A model generated the notes under the pieces. That model did not search any database and had not been told where the DNA came from. It saw only the letters and a program-made list of their open reading frames with translations. A program made the position numbers and the translations under genes. Of a DNA stretch of 64,000 bases, positions 16,770 to 25,272 are shown piece after piece (the stretch's first letter is position 1; each line of letters begins with the position of its first letter). Source of the stretch: JAWLCA01 sp050485905 (GTDB lineage: Bacteria > Pseudomonadota > Alphaproteobacteria > Rhodobacterales > Rhodobacteraceae); NCBI GenBank assembly GCA_050485905.1, contig JBJHCH010000001.1, positions 52,860 to 116,859 on the forward strand, written 5' to 3'.

Positions 16770-18065
16770 ATGCCATTTGAAACGGGTGTGACCGCGCCAA
16801 GACGGATTGCGGTGGTTGGCGCGGGCATATCGGGGATGGCAGCAGCCCATCTTCTGTCGCAGAGCCACAATGTGGTTCTGTTCGAGGCCGAGGGCAGGCT
16901 TGGCGGCCATGCGCGCACGATCTCTGCGGGAAAGCGGGGCGATCAGCCGGTCGATACCGGATTCATCGTGTTCAACCACGCGAACTATCCGCATCTTTCG
17001 GACTTGTTCGAAACTCTGAACGTGCCGCTGGCGAAAAGTGACATGAGTTTTGGCGTGTCGATCGATGGCGGAAAGCTGGAATACGGGCTGCGCGACATCG
17101 CCACGATCTTTGCGCAGCGGCGCAATGCGGCCAGCCCAAGGTTCTTGGCGATGCTGCGCGATATCCTGCGGTTCAACGCCCGCGCCCGCGAAATGGCCCG
17201 CGACCCGGCCATGACAATCGGCGATCTGCTGGCCCGTTTGCGCACCGGGCCGTGGTTTCGCGACTACTATCTGTTGCCGCTGTCGGGGGCGATCTGGTCC
17301 ACGCCGCTGTGCGGGATCCTGAACTTTCCCGCCGCGGCGCTGGTCCAGTTCTTCGAGAATCACGCGCTGCTGCGCTACAGCAACCAGCACCAGTGGTACA
17401 CGGTGCAGGGCGGGTCGGTCGAATATGTGCGTCGGCTGGAAGAGGCGATGCGCGCGAAGGGTGCGCAGATCCGGACGGCCACGCCGGTGGCCGCCGTTCG
17501 TCGCAGCAATGTGGGCGTGCTGGTGCGCGCCCACGGCGGCGACTGGGAACTGTTCGACGATGTGGTCTTTGCCAGTCACTCCGACCAAAGCCTTGCGATG
17601 CTGTCGGATGCGAGCGAGGCCGAGCGTGCCGCGCTTTCCGCCGTGCGCTACCAGCCGAACGAGGCGGTGCTGCATGCCGATCCGTCGGTGATGCCGCGGC
17701 GGCGGTCGGTCTGGGCAAGCTGGGTCTATTGCGAACCCGCCGGTCCGCGCCCGGAGAAGATCGATTTGACCTACTGGATGAACTCGCTCCAGCCGATCCC
17801 GCAGGACGATCCGATGTTCGTCACGCTGAACTCCAACCGCCCGATCCGCGATGATCTGATCTATGACAGCTATACGTTCCATCATCCCGTCTTCGACGTG
17901 GCCGCGATGCGCGCGCAGGCGGCGATCCGGGCGATGAACGGCACCCGCAACACCTGGTTCTGCGGTGCCTGGATGCGCAACGGCTTTCACGAGGACGGCT
18001 TTGCCAGCGCGGTCGATGTGGTCGAGGCGATGGGCCGGCAGCAGAGCGAACTGGCCGCGGCATGA
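16770..18065 (+). CDS. FAD-dependent oxidoreductase (amine oxidase fold) of the RpoE regulon
   Basis: The 431-residue flavoprotein has the dinucleotide-binding motif RIAVVGAGISGMAAAHLL at about 11-28, followed by FEAEGRLGGHART, the usual FAD contact of the amine oxidase/phytoene desaturase fold. It corresponds in position to the flavoprotein beside rpoE-chrR in R. sphaeroides (RSP_1091 by recollection). That RpoE-controlled cluster has been tied to synthesis of furan-containing membrane fatty acids, and I recall this flavoprotein being named UfaD, but I am not certain. The product would act on membrane lipid acyl chains. It overlaps the next gene by 4 bp (ATGA). Confidence 0.88.
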   Translation: MPFETGVTAPRRIAVVGAGISGMAAAHLLSQSHNVVLFEAEGRLGGHARTISAGKRGDQPVDTGFIVFNHANYPHLSDLFETLNVPLAKSDMSFGVSIDGGKLEYGLRDIATIFAQRRNAASPRFLAMLRDILRFNARAREMARDPAMTIGDLLARLRTGPWFRDYYLLPLSGAIWSTPLCGILNFPAAALVQFFENHALLRYSNQHQWYTVQGGSVEYVRRLEEAMRAKGAQIRTATPVAAVRRSNVGVLVRAHGGDWELFDDVVFASHSDQSLAMLSDASEAERAALSAVRYQPNEAVLHADPSVMPRRRSVWASWVYCEPAGPRPEKIDLTYWMNSLQPIPQDDPMFVTLNSNRPIRDDLIYDSYTFHHPVFDVAAMRAQAAIRAMNGTRNTWFCGAWMRNGFHEDGFASAVDVVEAMGRQQSELAAA

Positions 18066-18820
18066 GCACGCTGGACCATATCCCGGGGCTGACCTTTCAC
18101 GGTCGCCGGGGCGGGGTGGAGAACGCGTTTCGCTACGGCGTCGACTATCTGCTGATCGATCCCGAGGATGCGGGGCCGTTTCCCGCGCTGTTTTCCCGCA
18201 ACCGTGCCAACCTCACCGCGCTGCACGATGCCGATCATGGGGGCACGCCCAAGCAGGGGCGCGGCGTCGCCTGGGTGCGCGAGGTGCTGGCGACCCATGG
18301 CTTGACTGCAGCGGACGGGCAGATCCTGCTGATGGCGCAGCCGCGGGTGCTGGGGCATGTGTTCAACCCGGTCAGCTTCTGGCTGTGCCATGGGCGCGAG
18401 GGAAGTCTGCGCGCGGTGATTGCCGAGGTGACGAATACCTTCGGCGACCGACACAGCTATCTTTGCACCCACGACGACCAGCGTGCGATCACGCGAGAGG
18501 ATACGCTGGGTGCGCAGAAGATCTTCCATGTCTCGCCCTTCCAGAAGATCGAGGGTGGGTACACGTTCCGTTTCGACATCCGGGCCGATCGCATTGGCAT
18601 CTGGATCGACTACTGCGCTGGGAACGGCGGGTTGATCGCGACACTGACCGGACCACGGCGGCCGCTGACCAATGCGGCGATCCTGCGCGCCTGCCTGCGT
18701 CGCCCCTTCGGCTCGCGCCGGGTGCTCGGGTTGATCCATTGGCAGGCGCTGAAGCTGTGGTGGAAGGGCGCACGCTACAATCCCCGGCCTGTTCCGCCGG
18801 TGGAAGAGGTGACGCGGTGA
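18062..18820 (+). CDS. DUF1365 domain protein
   Basis: The 252-residue protein belongs to DUF1365. It opens GLTFHGRRGGVENAFRYGVDY, and has LMAQPRVLGHVFNPVSFW and a downstream VTNTFGDRHSY, all typical of the family. The later KIFHVSPFQKIEGGYTFRF segment is also conserved. The biochemical role is not firmly established. The gene accompanies the flavoprotein in RpoE-controlled clusters and in cyclopropane-fatty-acid-type clusters, which points to lipid modification. It overlaps both neighbours by 4 bp (ATGA upstream, GTGA downstream), so translation is coupled. Confidence 0.88.
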   Translation: MSTLDHIPGLTFHGRRGGVENAFRYGVDYLLIDPEDAGPFPALFSRNRANLTALHDADHGGTPKQGRGVAWVREVLATHGLTAADGQILLMAQPRVLGHVFNPVSFWLCHGREGSLRAVIAEVTNTFGDRHSYLCTHDDQRAITREDTLGAQKIFHVSPFQKIEGGYTFRFDIRADRIGIWIDYCAGNGGLIATLTGPRRPLTNAAILRACLRRPFGSRRVLGLIHWQALKLWWKGARYNPRPVPPVEEVTR

Positions 18821-20070
18821 ACCAGGCCGCCACAGCCGGGCGGCTGGCCGGTGCGGGCAACCTGCCGGGCTACGCGGTCTTTGCTGCTATGCTGGCCATG
18901 GCGGGGCTGCCGATCTACATCCACGCGCCGAAGTTCTTTGTGGACAGCTATGGCGTCAGCCTTGCGGCGTTGGGCACAACGCTGTTCGTGCTGAGGCTGA
19001 TCGACTTCGTGCAGGATCCCGCGCTGGGCTGGCTGTCAGAGCGCACCCGCCATCTGCGTGTGCTGACGGTGCCGGTGGCGGTCGGGGTGATGGCGCTGGC
19101 GATGCTCGGGCTCTTCGCGGTCACGCCCCCAATCGCGCCGCTCGCCTGGTTCGCAGTGACGCTGATCGCTCTGTTTTCTGCCTTCAGCTTCCTGACCATC
19201 AACTTCTACGCCCAAGGCGTGCTCAAGGCCGAGACGATGGGTCAGAACGGCCATGTCCGGCTTGCGGCCTGGCGGGAATCCGGGGCGCTGATCGGCGTTT
19301 GTCTGGCCGCTGTAGCCCCGACCGTGCTGGTGCTGGGCGCGGACGCGCCGTTTGCAGTGTTCGCGGTCGGATTCGCACTGGTTGGGCTGGTCGCCGCTGC
19401 CGCGATGCGCGGCGAATGGGCGCCCGGCGCTGTGCCACAGGGCGCGGGCTTCCGCGCCGTGCTGGCCGACCCGACCGCCCGACGGCTGTTGCTGATCGCG
19501 CTGGTCAACGCCACGCCCGTCGCCGTCACCTCGACCCTGTTTCTGTTCTTCGTCGAAAGCCGCCTGCAGGCACCGGGGATGGAGGGGCCGCTGCTGCTGC
19601 TCTTTTTCCTTTCCGCAGCCGTCTCCGCCCCGTTCTGGGGTCGCGCGGCACAGGTATTTGGTCGGAAGAGCACGCTGCTTGCGGGCATGGCACTGTCGAT
19701 CATCGCATTCGGCTTCGCCGCGACGCTCGGTCCGGGCGACGTGCTTGCCTTCGCCGTGATCTGCATCGCCTCGGGTGCCGCGTTGGGGGCTGACCTCACG
19801 CTTCTCGCGGCCATCTTCGCGGGTCGGATGGCGCAGATTTCGCCTTCGGCGGCAGAGGGGTTCGGGCTGTGGTCCTTCGTGACGAAGTTCACGCTGGCCT
19901 TTGCCGCGATCGCTATTCTGCCGCTGCTTGAGTCTGCGGGCTTTCGCGCCGGGACGGAGAATCCCGCGCAGGCGCTGGCGATGCTGACCCTGCTTTACGC
20001 CATCATCCCCTGCGGTCTGAAACTCGTGGCAATCGCGCTTCTGGCGACGACTGATCTGAAGGAGAATTGA
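18817..20070 (+). CDS. MFS transporter (GPH-like sugar/cation symporter family)
   Basis: The 417-residue inner-membrane protein has about twelve hydrophobic segments and the cytoplasmic-loop motif DPALGWLSERTRHLR near residue 70, as in GPH/MFS_2 symporters. The start is GTG at 18817, overlapping the DUF1365 stop (GTGA). The frame is open further upstream, but that stretch lies antisense-like across DUF1365. It is the third gene of the RpoE-type operon, where homologous clusters carry the same transporter. A lipid or precursor export role is a guess, and the substrate cannot be read from the sequence. Confidence 0.88.
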   Translation: MNQAATAGRLAGAGNLPGYAVFAAMLAMAGLPIYIHAPKFFVDSYGVSLAALGTTLFVLRLIDFVQDPALGWLSERTRHLRVLTVPVAVGVMALAMLGLFAVTPPIAPLAWFAVTLIALFSAFSFLTINFYAQGVLKAETMGQNGHVRLAAWRESGALIGVCLAAVAPTVLVLGADAPFAVFAVGFALVGLVAAAAMRGEWAPGAVPQGAGFRAVLADPTARRLLLIALVNATPVAVTSTLFLFFVESRLQAPGMEGPLLLLFFLSAAVSAPFWGRAAQVFGRKSTLLAGMALSIIAFGFAATLGPGDVLAFAVICIASGAALGADLTLLAAIFAGRMAQISPSAAEGFGLWSFVTKFTLAFAAIAILPLLESAGFRAGTENPAQALAMLTLLYAIIPCGLKLVAIALLATTDLKEN

Positions 20071-20073
20071 GTC

Positions 20074-20634
20074 ATGGAAATCCTCCTGTCCCTCGTCCTC
20101 GGTTTCGCATTGGCCGTCGGCGGCGGCGCGCTCTGGTCGCGCTACGCGGGATTCGCGGCGCAGCGACCCGCTGACTATGCCCAAGCCGTGCCGCAGTTCG
20201 ATCTGCGCGAGCATCTGTCGGGACCGATCCTGTGCGAAGGCGTGATCTACGGCCCTACGGGGCGCGTCACCTCTCGCTTCGTGGCGGATATGGAGGGGCG
20301 CTGGGACGGCAGCAAAGGCACGCTGTCCGAGGTGTTTCGCTACGACAGCGGCACAGTGCAGGAACGCGAATGGCGGCTGACCGTCGGCAACGACGGCGCG
20401 ATCCGCGCCGAGGCCGAGGATGTTGTGGGCCGTGGCGAAGGGATGCAGCAGGGATCGGCCGTCGTGCTGCGCTACAGGATCCGCCTGCCGGAGGATGCCG
20501 GTGGGCATGTGCTGGACACGACCGACTGGATGTATTTGGCGCCGAACGGAACAATCATCAACCGCAGCCAGTTTAGGAAGTACGGGGTCAAGGTTGCGGA
20601 GCTGGTGGCGACGATGCGGAAAAAGGCGGCATGA
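20074..20634 (+). CDS. DUF3833 domain protein
   Basis: The 186-residue protein has one N-terminal hydrophobic segment (about 3-24: a LLSLVLGFALAVGGG core), which could be a signal peptide or an anchor. The mature region is rich in beta strands, with GRVTSRFVADMEGRWDG and WMYLAPNGTIINRSQFRKYG, the family signatures. DUF3833 proteins are envelope-associated and uncharacterised. The gene is 3 bp from the MFS gene and overlaps the SDR gene by 4 bp, so it belongs to the RpoE-type operon. Confidence 0.88.
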   Translation: MEILLSLVLGFALAVGGGALWSRYAGFAAQRPADYAQAVPQFDLREHLSGPILCEGVIYGPTGRVTSRFVADMEGRWDGSKGTLSEVFRYDSGTVQEREWRLTVGNDGAIRAEAEDVVGRGEGMQQGSAVVLRYRIRLPEDAGGHVLDTTDWMYLAPNGTIINRSQFRKYGVKVAELVATMRKKAA

Positions 20635-21365
20635 GGGACTGGACGGGGAAACGATACTGGCTTGTCGGCGCGAGCGAGGGGCTGGGCCGCGCGCTGGCCG
20701 AGGTGATGAGCCGGGCTGGCGTCGAACTTGTGCTAAGCGCGCGGAATGCAGATCGACTGCAGGAACTGGCAGACAGCCTGCCAGGGCGGTCGCAGGCGAT
20801 ACCGGTGGACGTGTCCGACGCCGAGTCGGTTCGCGCAGCGACGCAGGCCGCGGGAGAGATCGATGGCGTGATCTACCTAGCAGGTGTTTACTGGCCGATG
20901 TCGGCAAGGGACTGGGAAGCCGATGAAGCCGTGCAGATGTGCGACATCAATTTCACTGGCGCCATGCGGGTGATGGGGGCGGTGGTGCCGGGATTCGTGG
21001 GGCGGGACCGGGGGCATGTGGTGCTGGTTGGCAGCCTGTCGGGCTTTCGCGGGTTGCCAGGGGCCATCGGCTATGCGGCCAGCAAGGCGGGCGTCATGGC
21101 GCTGGCGGAATCGATGCAGGCGGATCTGCGCGCTACGGGGGTCGAGGTGCAGTTGGTTAATCCGGGTTTCATCAAGACAAGACTGACCGAGAAGAACGAC
21201 TTCACCATGCCCTTCATCATGTCACCCGAGGATGCGGCGCAGGAGATGTTCCAGCATCTGACCAGTGACAATTTCAAGAAGAGCTTTCCCACGGTGTTCT
21301 CGTGGCTCTTTCGTGGGTCGCAGTTCTTTCCGGACTGGCTTTACTATCGGGTGTTCCGAGGCTGA
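20631..21365 (+). CDS. Short-chain dehydrogenase/reductase of the RpoE-type operon
   Basis: The 244-residue SDR has the cofactor motif GASEGLGR (about residues 12-19), LAGVYWP in place of the common NNAG, the Ser in VGSLSGFRGLPG, and the catalytic YAASK. The C-terminal tail after residue 200 (DNFKKSFPTVFSWLFRGSQFF) is hydrophobic and aromatic. The last gene of the flavoprotein operon in R. sphaeroides is also an SDR. The start ATG overlaps the DUF3833 stop. It ends 15 bp from a convergent GntR gene. Confidence 0.9.
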   Translation: MRDWTGKRYWLVGASEGLGRALAEVMSRAGVELVLSARNADRLQELADSLPGRSQAIPVDVSDAESVRAATQAAGEIDGVIYLAGVYWPMSARDWEADEAVQMCDINFTGAMRVMGAVVPGFVGRDRGHVVLVGSLSGFRGLPGAIGYAASKAGVMALAESMQADLRATGVEVQLVNPGFIKTRLTEKNDFTMPFIMSPEDAAQEMFQHLTSDNFKKSFPTVFSWLFRGSQFFPDWLYYRVFRG

Positions 21366-21380
21366 CGCTACGCGGGCTAC

Positions 21381-22064
21381 TCAGGTCCGCGCGGGCGCGA
21401 GTTCCGCACTGAGCGGCGAACGGCGGTAGCCTGCCATCAGGTCGTTGAACTTCCCCCCCTGCACGGCGACATGGTCGCGCAGGGCATCGGCGGCGGCGAT
21501 CCCGTCGCCACGCTCAAGCGCATCCAGCACCGCGCGATGTTCCGTCAGAGATTGTGCCATTCGGCCGCGCACCTGCAACTGCATGCGGCGGAATGGCTTC
21601 AGTCGGCGGTGCAGCCGGGTCGCCTCTGCCGCGAGGAAGCCGTTGCCAGCGGCCGAGTAGATCATTGTGTGGAATTTCTCATTCTCGTCATAGTAGCGGT
21701 CGCTGTCGCCTGCATGGACGGCCTGTTCGCAGGCCACGACGGTCGCACGGATCGCATCGATCTGCGCGTCCATCAGGCGCCGCGCCGCAAGCCGACCGCA
21801 CAGCGCCTCCAGTTCCGCCATCACCTCGAACATCTCCACCACCTCCTCGAACGGCGGGTGGCGGACAAAGGCGCCGCGGCGGGGTTTAAGCTGCACCAGT
21901 CCGGAGGCGGCCAGCGCCTGTAGCGCCTCGCGTAAGGGCGTGCGCGAGCAACCGAAATGCGCCGCGAGGCTGACCTCATCCAGCCGCTCGCCATCGGCGA
22001 GCGTTCCGGTCAGGATCATCTGCTCAAGCTCAAGGCGAACGCTGTCGCCGCGACGATTATACAT
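21381..22064 (-). CDS. GntR/FCD-family regulator, MatR-like
   Basis: The 227-residue regulator has an N-terminal GntR winged helix (LEQMILTGTLADGERLDE, then FGCSRTPLREALQALAASGLV) and a C-terminal FCD ligand domain. In the FCD domain, the Asp/His residues in ENEKFHTMIYSAAGN and TEHRAVLDAL fit the metal-binding site. It is divergent from a TRAP transporter and malonyl-CoA genes. This is the arrangement of MatR in rhizobia, which controls malonate uptake and use. Control of the adjacent TTGTATACAA site (22108-22117) is inferred. Malonate or methylmalonate would be the likely effector. Confidence 0.85.
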   Translation of the reverse strand: MYNRRGDSVRLELEQMILTGTLADGERLDEVSLAAHFGCSRTPLREALQALAASGLVQLKPRRGAFVRHPPFEEVVEMFEVMAELEALCGRLAARRLMDAQIDAIRATVVACEQAVHAGDSDRYYDENEKFHTMIYSAAGNGFLAAEATRLHRRLKPFRRMQLQVRGRMAQSLTEHRAVLDALERGDGIAAADALRDHVAVQGGKFNDLMAGYRRSPLSAELAPART

Positions 22065-22107
22065 GGGGAAAGACTACACGGCGCCCATGTATTCGACAAT
22101 CGATTTC

Positions 22108-22117
22108 TTGTATACAA
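22108..22117. promoter_or_regulatory. Probable GntR (MatR-like) operator TTGTATACAA
   Basis: This perfect 10-bp palindrome is of the TNGTNNNACNA type bound by FCD-family GntR proteins. It sits in the divergent region between the regulator and the TRAP genes. As I recall, the MatR site described in Rhizobium has the same TTGTATAC core. It lies 5 bp upstream of a -35-like TTGACT, so a bound regulator could contact or block RNA polymerase. Confidence 0.7.
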
Positions 22118-22122
22118 AAAAC

Positions 22123-22151
22123 TTGACTCAGGACACAGACTCGGCTCGAAT
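22123..22151 (+). promoter_or_regulatory. Possible sigma-70 promoter of the malonate operon
   Basis: TTGACT (22123-22128) is followed after 17 bases by TCGAAT (22146-22151). The -35 is strong and the -10 weak, which fits an activated or regulated promoter next to the palindromic operator. It would give a leader of about 70 bases before the ATG at 22231. Confidence 0.45.
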
Positions 22152-22230
22152 GGTGTCGCTGTGTCTGGAGGGCGCGGCATCGACCCCGGCGCGTCAACGT
22201 GCCCAAGGTTCGCATCACAGGGAGGAAGAG

Positions 22231-23220
22231 ATGAAATTCACACGCGTTGCGGCGGTCGCGGCCGCCTCTACCCTCGCGCTGGGCATCGGCATGGCGCAGG
22301 CACAGCAGCTTCGGCTATCGCACCAATGGTCGACCAACGACGTTCGCCACAAGGTTGCGGAGATGGTTGCTGAGGAGGTCGCCGCGGCCGATGTCGGCCT
22401 TGATATCCGCATCTTCCCCTCAGCCTCGCTGTTCTCGGCCACCGAGCAGTACACCCCGCTCAGCCGCGGCCAGCTCGACATGACGATCTATCCGCTGTCC
22501 TATGCCGGCGGCCAGCGGCCCGAGTTCAACCTGACCCTGATGCCGGGGCTCGTGAAAAACCACGACCACGCGGCGCGGCTGAACGAGTCGCCGTTCATGG
22601 GCGCGCTCGAAGAGCTGATGGCAGAAGACGACGTGATGGTGCTTGTCCACGGCTACCTTGCTGGCGGCTTTGCGTCGAAGGAAGGCTGCATCACGCGCCC
22701 TGAACACATGGCCGGCAAGACAGTGCGGGCCGCGGGCCGCGCCTTCGAGCAGATGCTAGCCGCGGCCGGGGCGTCGATCTCGTCGATGGCGTCGTCCGAG
22801 ATCTACAACGGGATGCAGACCGGCGTTCTGGATGCGGTGAACACCTCATCCTCGTCCTTCGTGTCGTTCCGGCTTTACGAGCAGGTGGAATGCTTCACGC
22901 CCGCGGGCGACGTGGCGCTGTGGTTCATGTATCAGCCGCTCCTGATCAACAAGACCACCTTTGAGGGGCTGACCGAAGAGCAGCAGCAGGCGCTGCGCGA
23001 TGCCTCTGCCAAGGCCGAGGCGTGGTATCTTGAGCAAGCCAAGGTGGATGACGCCCAGGCGGTCGAGGTGTTTCAGAACAACGGGGTCGAGATCGCCGAG
23101 ATGACGGCGGAAGACTTCGATGCCTGGCGCGCCCTTGCGGAGCAGTCGTCCTATGCGAGCTTTCTTGAGGAGGTTCCGAACGGACAGGAACTGCTCGACA
23201 TGGCATTCGCGGTCGAATGA
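22231..23220 (+). CDS. TRAP transporter substrate-binding protein (DctP family), probably for malonate
   Basis: The 329-residue periplasmic protein has a Sec signal (MKFTRVAAVAAASTLALGIGM, cleavage near AQA, residue 24). Mature features of the DctP family are RLSHQWSTNDVRHKVAEMV, the PSASLFSATEQYTPLSRGQLD segment, and KTVRAAGRAFEQML with the Arg that clamps a substrate carboxylate. The ATG at 22231 follows GGGAGGAAGAG. It is the first gene of a unit with the DctQ, DctM, malonyl-CoA decarboxylase and malonyl-CoA synthetase genes, so malonate is the inferred ligand, as for MatPQM of Sinorhizobium. Confidence 0.9.
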   Translation: MKFTRVAAVAAASTLALGIGMAQAQQLRLSHQWSTNDVRHKVAEMVAEEVAAADVGLDIRIFPSASLFSATEQYTPLSRGQLDMTIYPLSYAGGQRPEFNLTLMPGLVKNHDHAARLNESPFMGALEELMAEDDVMVLVHGYLAGGFASKEGCITRPEHMAGKTVRAAGRAFEQMLAAAGASISSMASSEIYNGMQTGVLDAVNTSSSSFVSFRLYEQVECFTPAGDVALWFMYQPLLINKTTFEGLTEEQQQALRDASAKAEAWYLEQAKVDDAQAVEVFQNNGVEIAEMTAEDFDAWRALAEQSSYASFLEEVPNGQELLDMAFAVE

Positions 23221-23355
23221 CCTACGCATGAGGCTGGGCCAAGGCCCGGCCGGGTTGCATTCCTTCCGGTCCGCCGTCGCGGGCGGGCCGGTTCTCTGGG
23301 GGCGAACGCGTGTCGCGCACCCCGAATGTTCAGCGCAAATGGGAGGGAGGTCCGA

Positions 23356-23904
23356 ATGGCCACCCCACAAGGCAGAGGTGCAGGGCGCAGCGGGGTCGAT
23401 ACCTTCCTGAACGGTGTCGGCTGGATCTCGACCGTTTGCGGCTGGCTATCAGCGGCGATGATCCTCGCCTCGGTTCTGATCACCTGCCAGATGATCTTCG
23501 TCCGCTTCATGCTGCGACAGTCGACGATCTGGCAGACCGAAACGGTGATCTACCTGATGATCGGCGCCACCATGCTGGGGCTACCCTATGTCCAGAAGCT
23601 GCGCGGTCATGTGAATGTAGATCTGCTGCCGATCTGGCTGCGGCCGGCACCGCGGAAGGCTTTGGCGGTTCTCGTGCTGATTGTCGCGATCGGGGTCATC
23701 CTCATGATGGGCTGGTATGCCTACGAGAACTGGCACACCGCCTGGCAGCGCGGCTGGCGCTCGGCCACGGTCTGGGGGCCAAAGCTCTGGGTGCCGTATA
23801 TTCTGCTTCCGATGGGCTTTGCGCTTTTCGCGCTGCAGATGTTCGCTGATCTGATCGCGCTGCTGACCGGCCGCGACAAGGCCTTTGGCGTGGAGGACGC
23901 CTGA
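23356..23904 (+). CDS. TRAP transporter small permease (DctQ family)
   Basis: The 182-residue inner-membrane protein has four hydrophobic segments and the DctQ features WQTETVIYLMIGATMLGLPYV, with the conserved Glu, and KLRGHVNVDLLP. The ATG at 23356 follows GGGAGGGAGG and removes an unlikely upstream extension. A 135-bp gap separates it from the binding-protein gene, room for a leader or processing site. It overlaps the DctM gene by one base (TGATG). It forms the membrane complex with DctM. Confidence 0.92.
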   Translation: MATPQGRGAGRSGVDTFLNGVGWISTVCGWLSAAMILASVLITCQMIFVRFMLRQSTIWQTETVIYLMIGATMLGLPYVQKLRGHVNVDLLPIWLRPAPRKALAVLVLIVAIGVILMMGWYAYENWHTAWQRGWRSATVWGPKLWVPYILLPMGFALFALQMFADLIALLTGRDKAFGVEDA

Positions 23905-25220
23905 TGGATCCCCTTGCTCTCGGCGGTCTCGTTGCACTTGTCACGGTGGCGGTGCTCTTCTCGGGCGTGTCGGTTGCGACCGGCCTGCTGATCGTTTCGT
24001 CGGGCTTTCTGCTGGTCTTCGACGGGCTGCGATCGCTCGAACTGATGCCCGAGATGTTCTTCGGCAAGCTCAATTCCTTTGCGCTGCTGTCGATCCCGAT
24101 GTTCATCATCATGGGGGCGGCGATCTCCTCCACCCGCGCGGGTTCGGATCTCTACGAGGCGCTGGAGCGCTGGCTGACCCGGGTGCCGGGCGGGTTGGTG
24201 ATGTCGAACCTCGGCGCCTGCGCAATCTTCTCGGCGATGTCGGGCTCCAGCCCTGCCACCTGCGCGGCCATCGGCAAGATGGGCATTCCGGAAATGCGCA
24301 AGCGCGGTTACCCGGACGAGGTGGCGGCGGGTTCCATCGCGGCGGGCGGAACACTTGGCATCCTGATTCCGCCATCGGTGACGATGATCGTTTACGGCAT
24401 CGCGACCGAAACCTCGATTGGACGGCTTTTCCTCGCCGGCGTGCTGCCGGGTCTGATGCTTGTGGGCCTTTTCATGGTCTGGTCGGTCTGGTCGACTTGG
24501 CGCTCTGGCGGACTCTATGCGCTTTCGGCCCGCAGCTACTCCCTGCGCGAGAGGCTGGAAATCCTGCCGCGGGTGATCCCGTTCCTGCTGATCATCCTGG
24601 GGGTGCTCTACGCCATGTACGGCGGTATCGCGACGCCGTCGGAAACCGCGGCGGTCGGCGCACTCCTCTGCCTGGTGATGGCGGTTATCATTTACCAGAT
24701 GTGGTCGCCCAGATCGCTGTGGGTGGTGCTGCGCGATTCGACCCGTGAAAGCGTGATGATCCTTTTCATCATTGGCGCGGCGGGCGTCTTCAGCTACATG
24801 CTGTCGTCGCTCTTCATAACCCAGTCCATCGCGATGTGGATCTCGGAACTGGACGTGAACCGATGGGTTCTGATGGGGGCGATCAACGTCTTCCTGCTGA
24901 TCGCAGGCTTTTTCCTGCCGCCGGTGGCGGTGATCCTGATGGCAGCGCCGATCCTGCTGCCGATCATCCTGGCCGCGGATTTCGACCCCTACTGGTTCGC
25001 GGTGATCCTGACGATCAACATGGAGATCGGGCTGATCTCGCCGCCTGTGGGGTTGAACCTCTATGTGATCAACTCCATTGCGCCCGAGATCAAGCTGAAG
25101 ACCATTCTCAGGGGGTCGCTGCCCTATGTGGGCTGCATGGTGCTGGCCATCGTGATCCTGTGCTTCTTTCCCGGGATCGCCACTTGGCTGCCCGAGGCGG
25201 TGATGGGGCCGGCGCTCTGA
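23904..25220 (+). CDS. TRAP transporter large permease (DctM family)
   Basis: The 438-residue inner-membrane protein has about twelve hydrophobic segments and family motifs: SIPMFIIMGAAISST, SAMSGSSPATCAAIGKMGIPEM, AAGGTLGILIPPSVTMIVYG and ATPSETAAVGAL. It transports the substrate with sodium or protons after delivery by the binding protein. The start overlaps the DctQ stop by one base. It is followed 52 bp later by malonyl-CoA decarboxylase, which supports malonate as cargo. Confidence 0.94.
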   Translation: MDPLALGGLVALVTVAVLFSGVSVATGLLIVSSGFLLVFDGLRSLELMPEMFFGKLNSFALLSIPMFIIMGAAISSTRAGSDLYEALERWLTRVPGGLVMSNLGACAIFSAMSGSSPATCAAIGKMGIPEMRKRGYPDEVAAGSIAAGGTLGILIPPSVTMIVYGIATETSIGRLFLAGVLPGLMLVGLFMVWSVWSTWRSGGLYALSARSYSLRERLEILPRVIPFLLIILGVLYAMYGGIATPSETAAVGALLCLVMAVIIYQMWSPRSLWVVLRDSTRESVMILFIIGAAGVFSYMLSSLFITQSIAMWISELDVNRWVLMGAINVFLLIAGFFLPPVAVILMAAPILLPIILAADFDPYWFAVILTINMEIGLISPPVGLNLYVINSIAPEIKLKTILRGSLPYVGCMVLAIVILCFFPGIATWLPEAVMGPAL

Positions 25221-25272
25221 CCAGCAAGCGGGTGTCGGGCGGATTCCGGACCAAGATGAAGAGGGCAGGGAA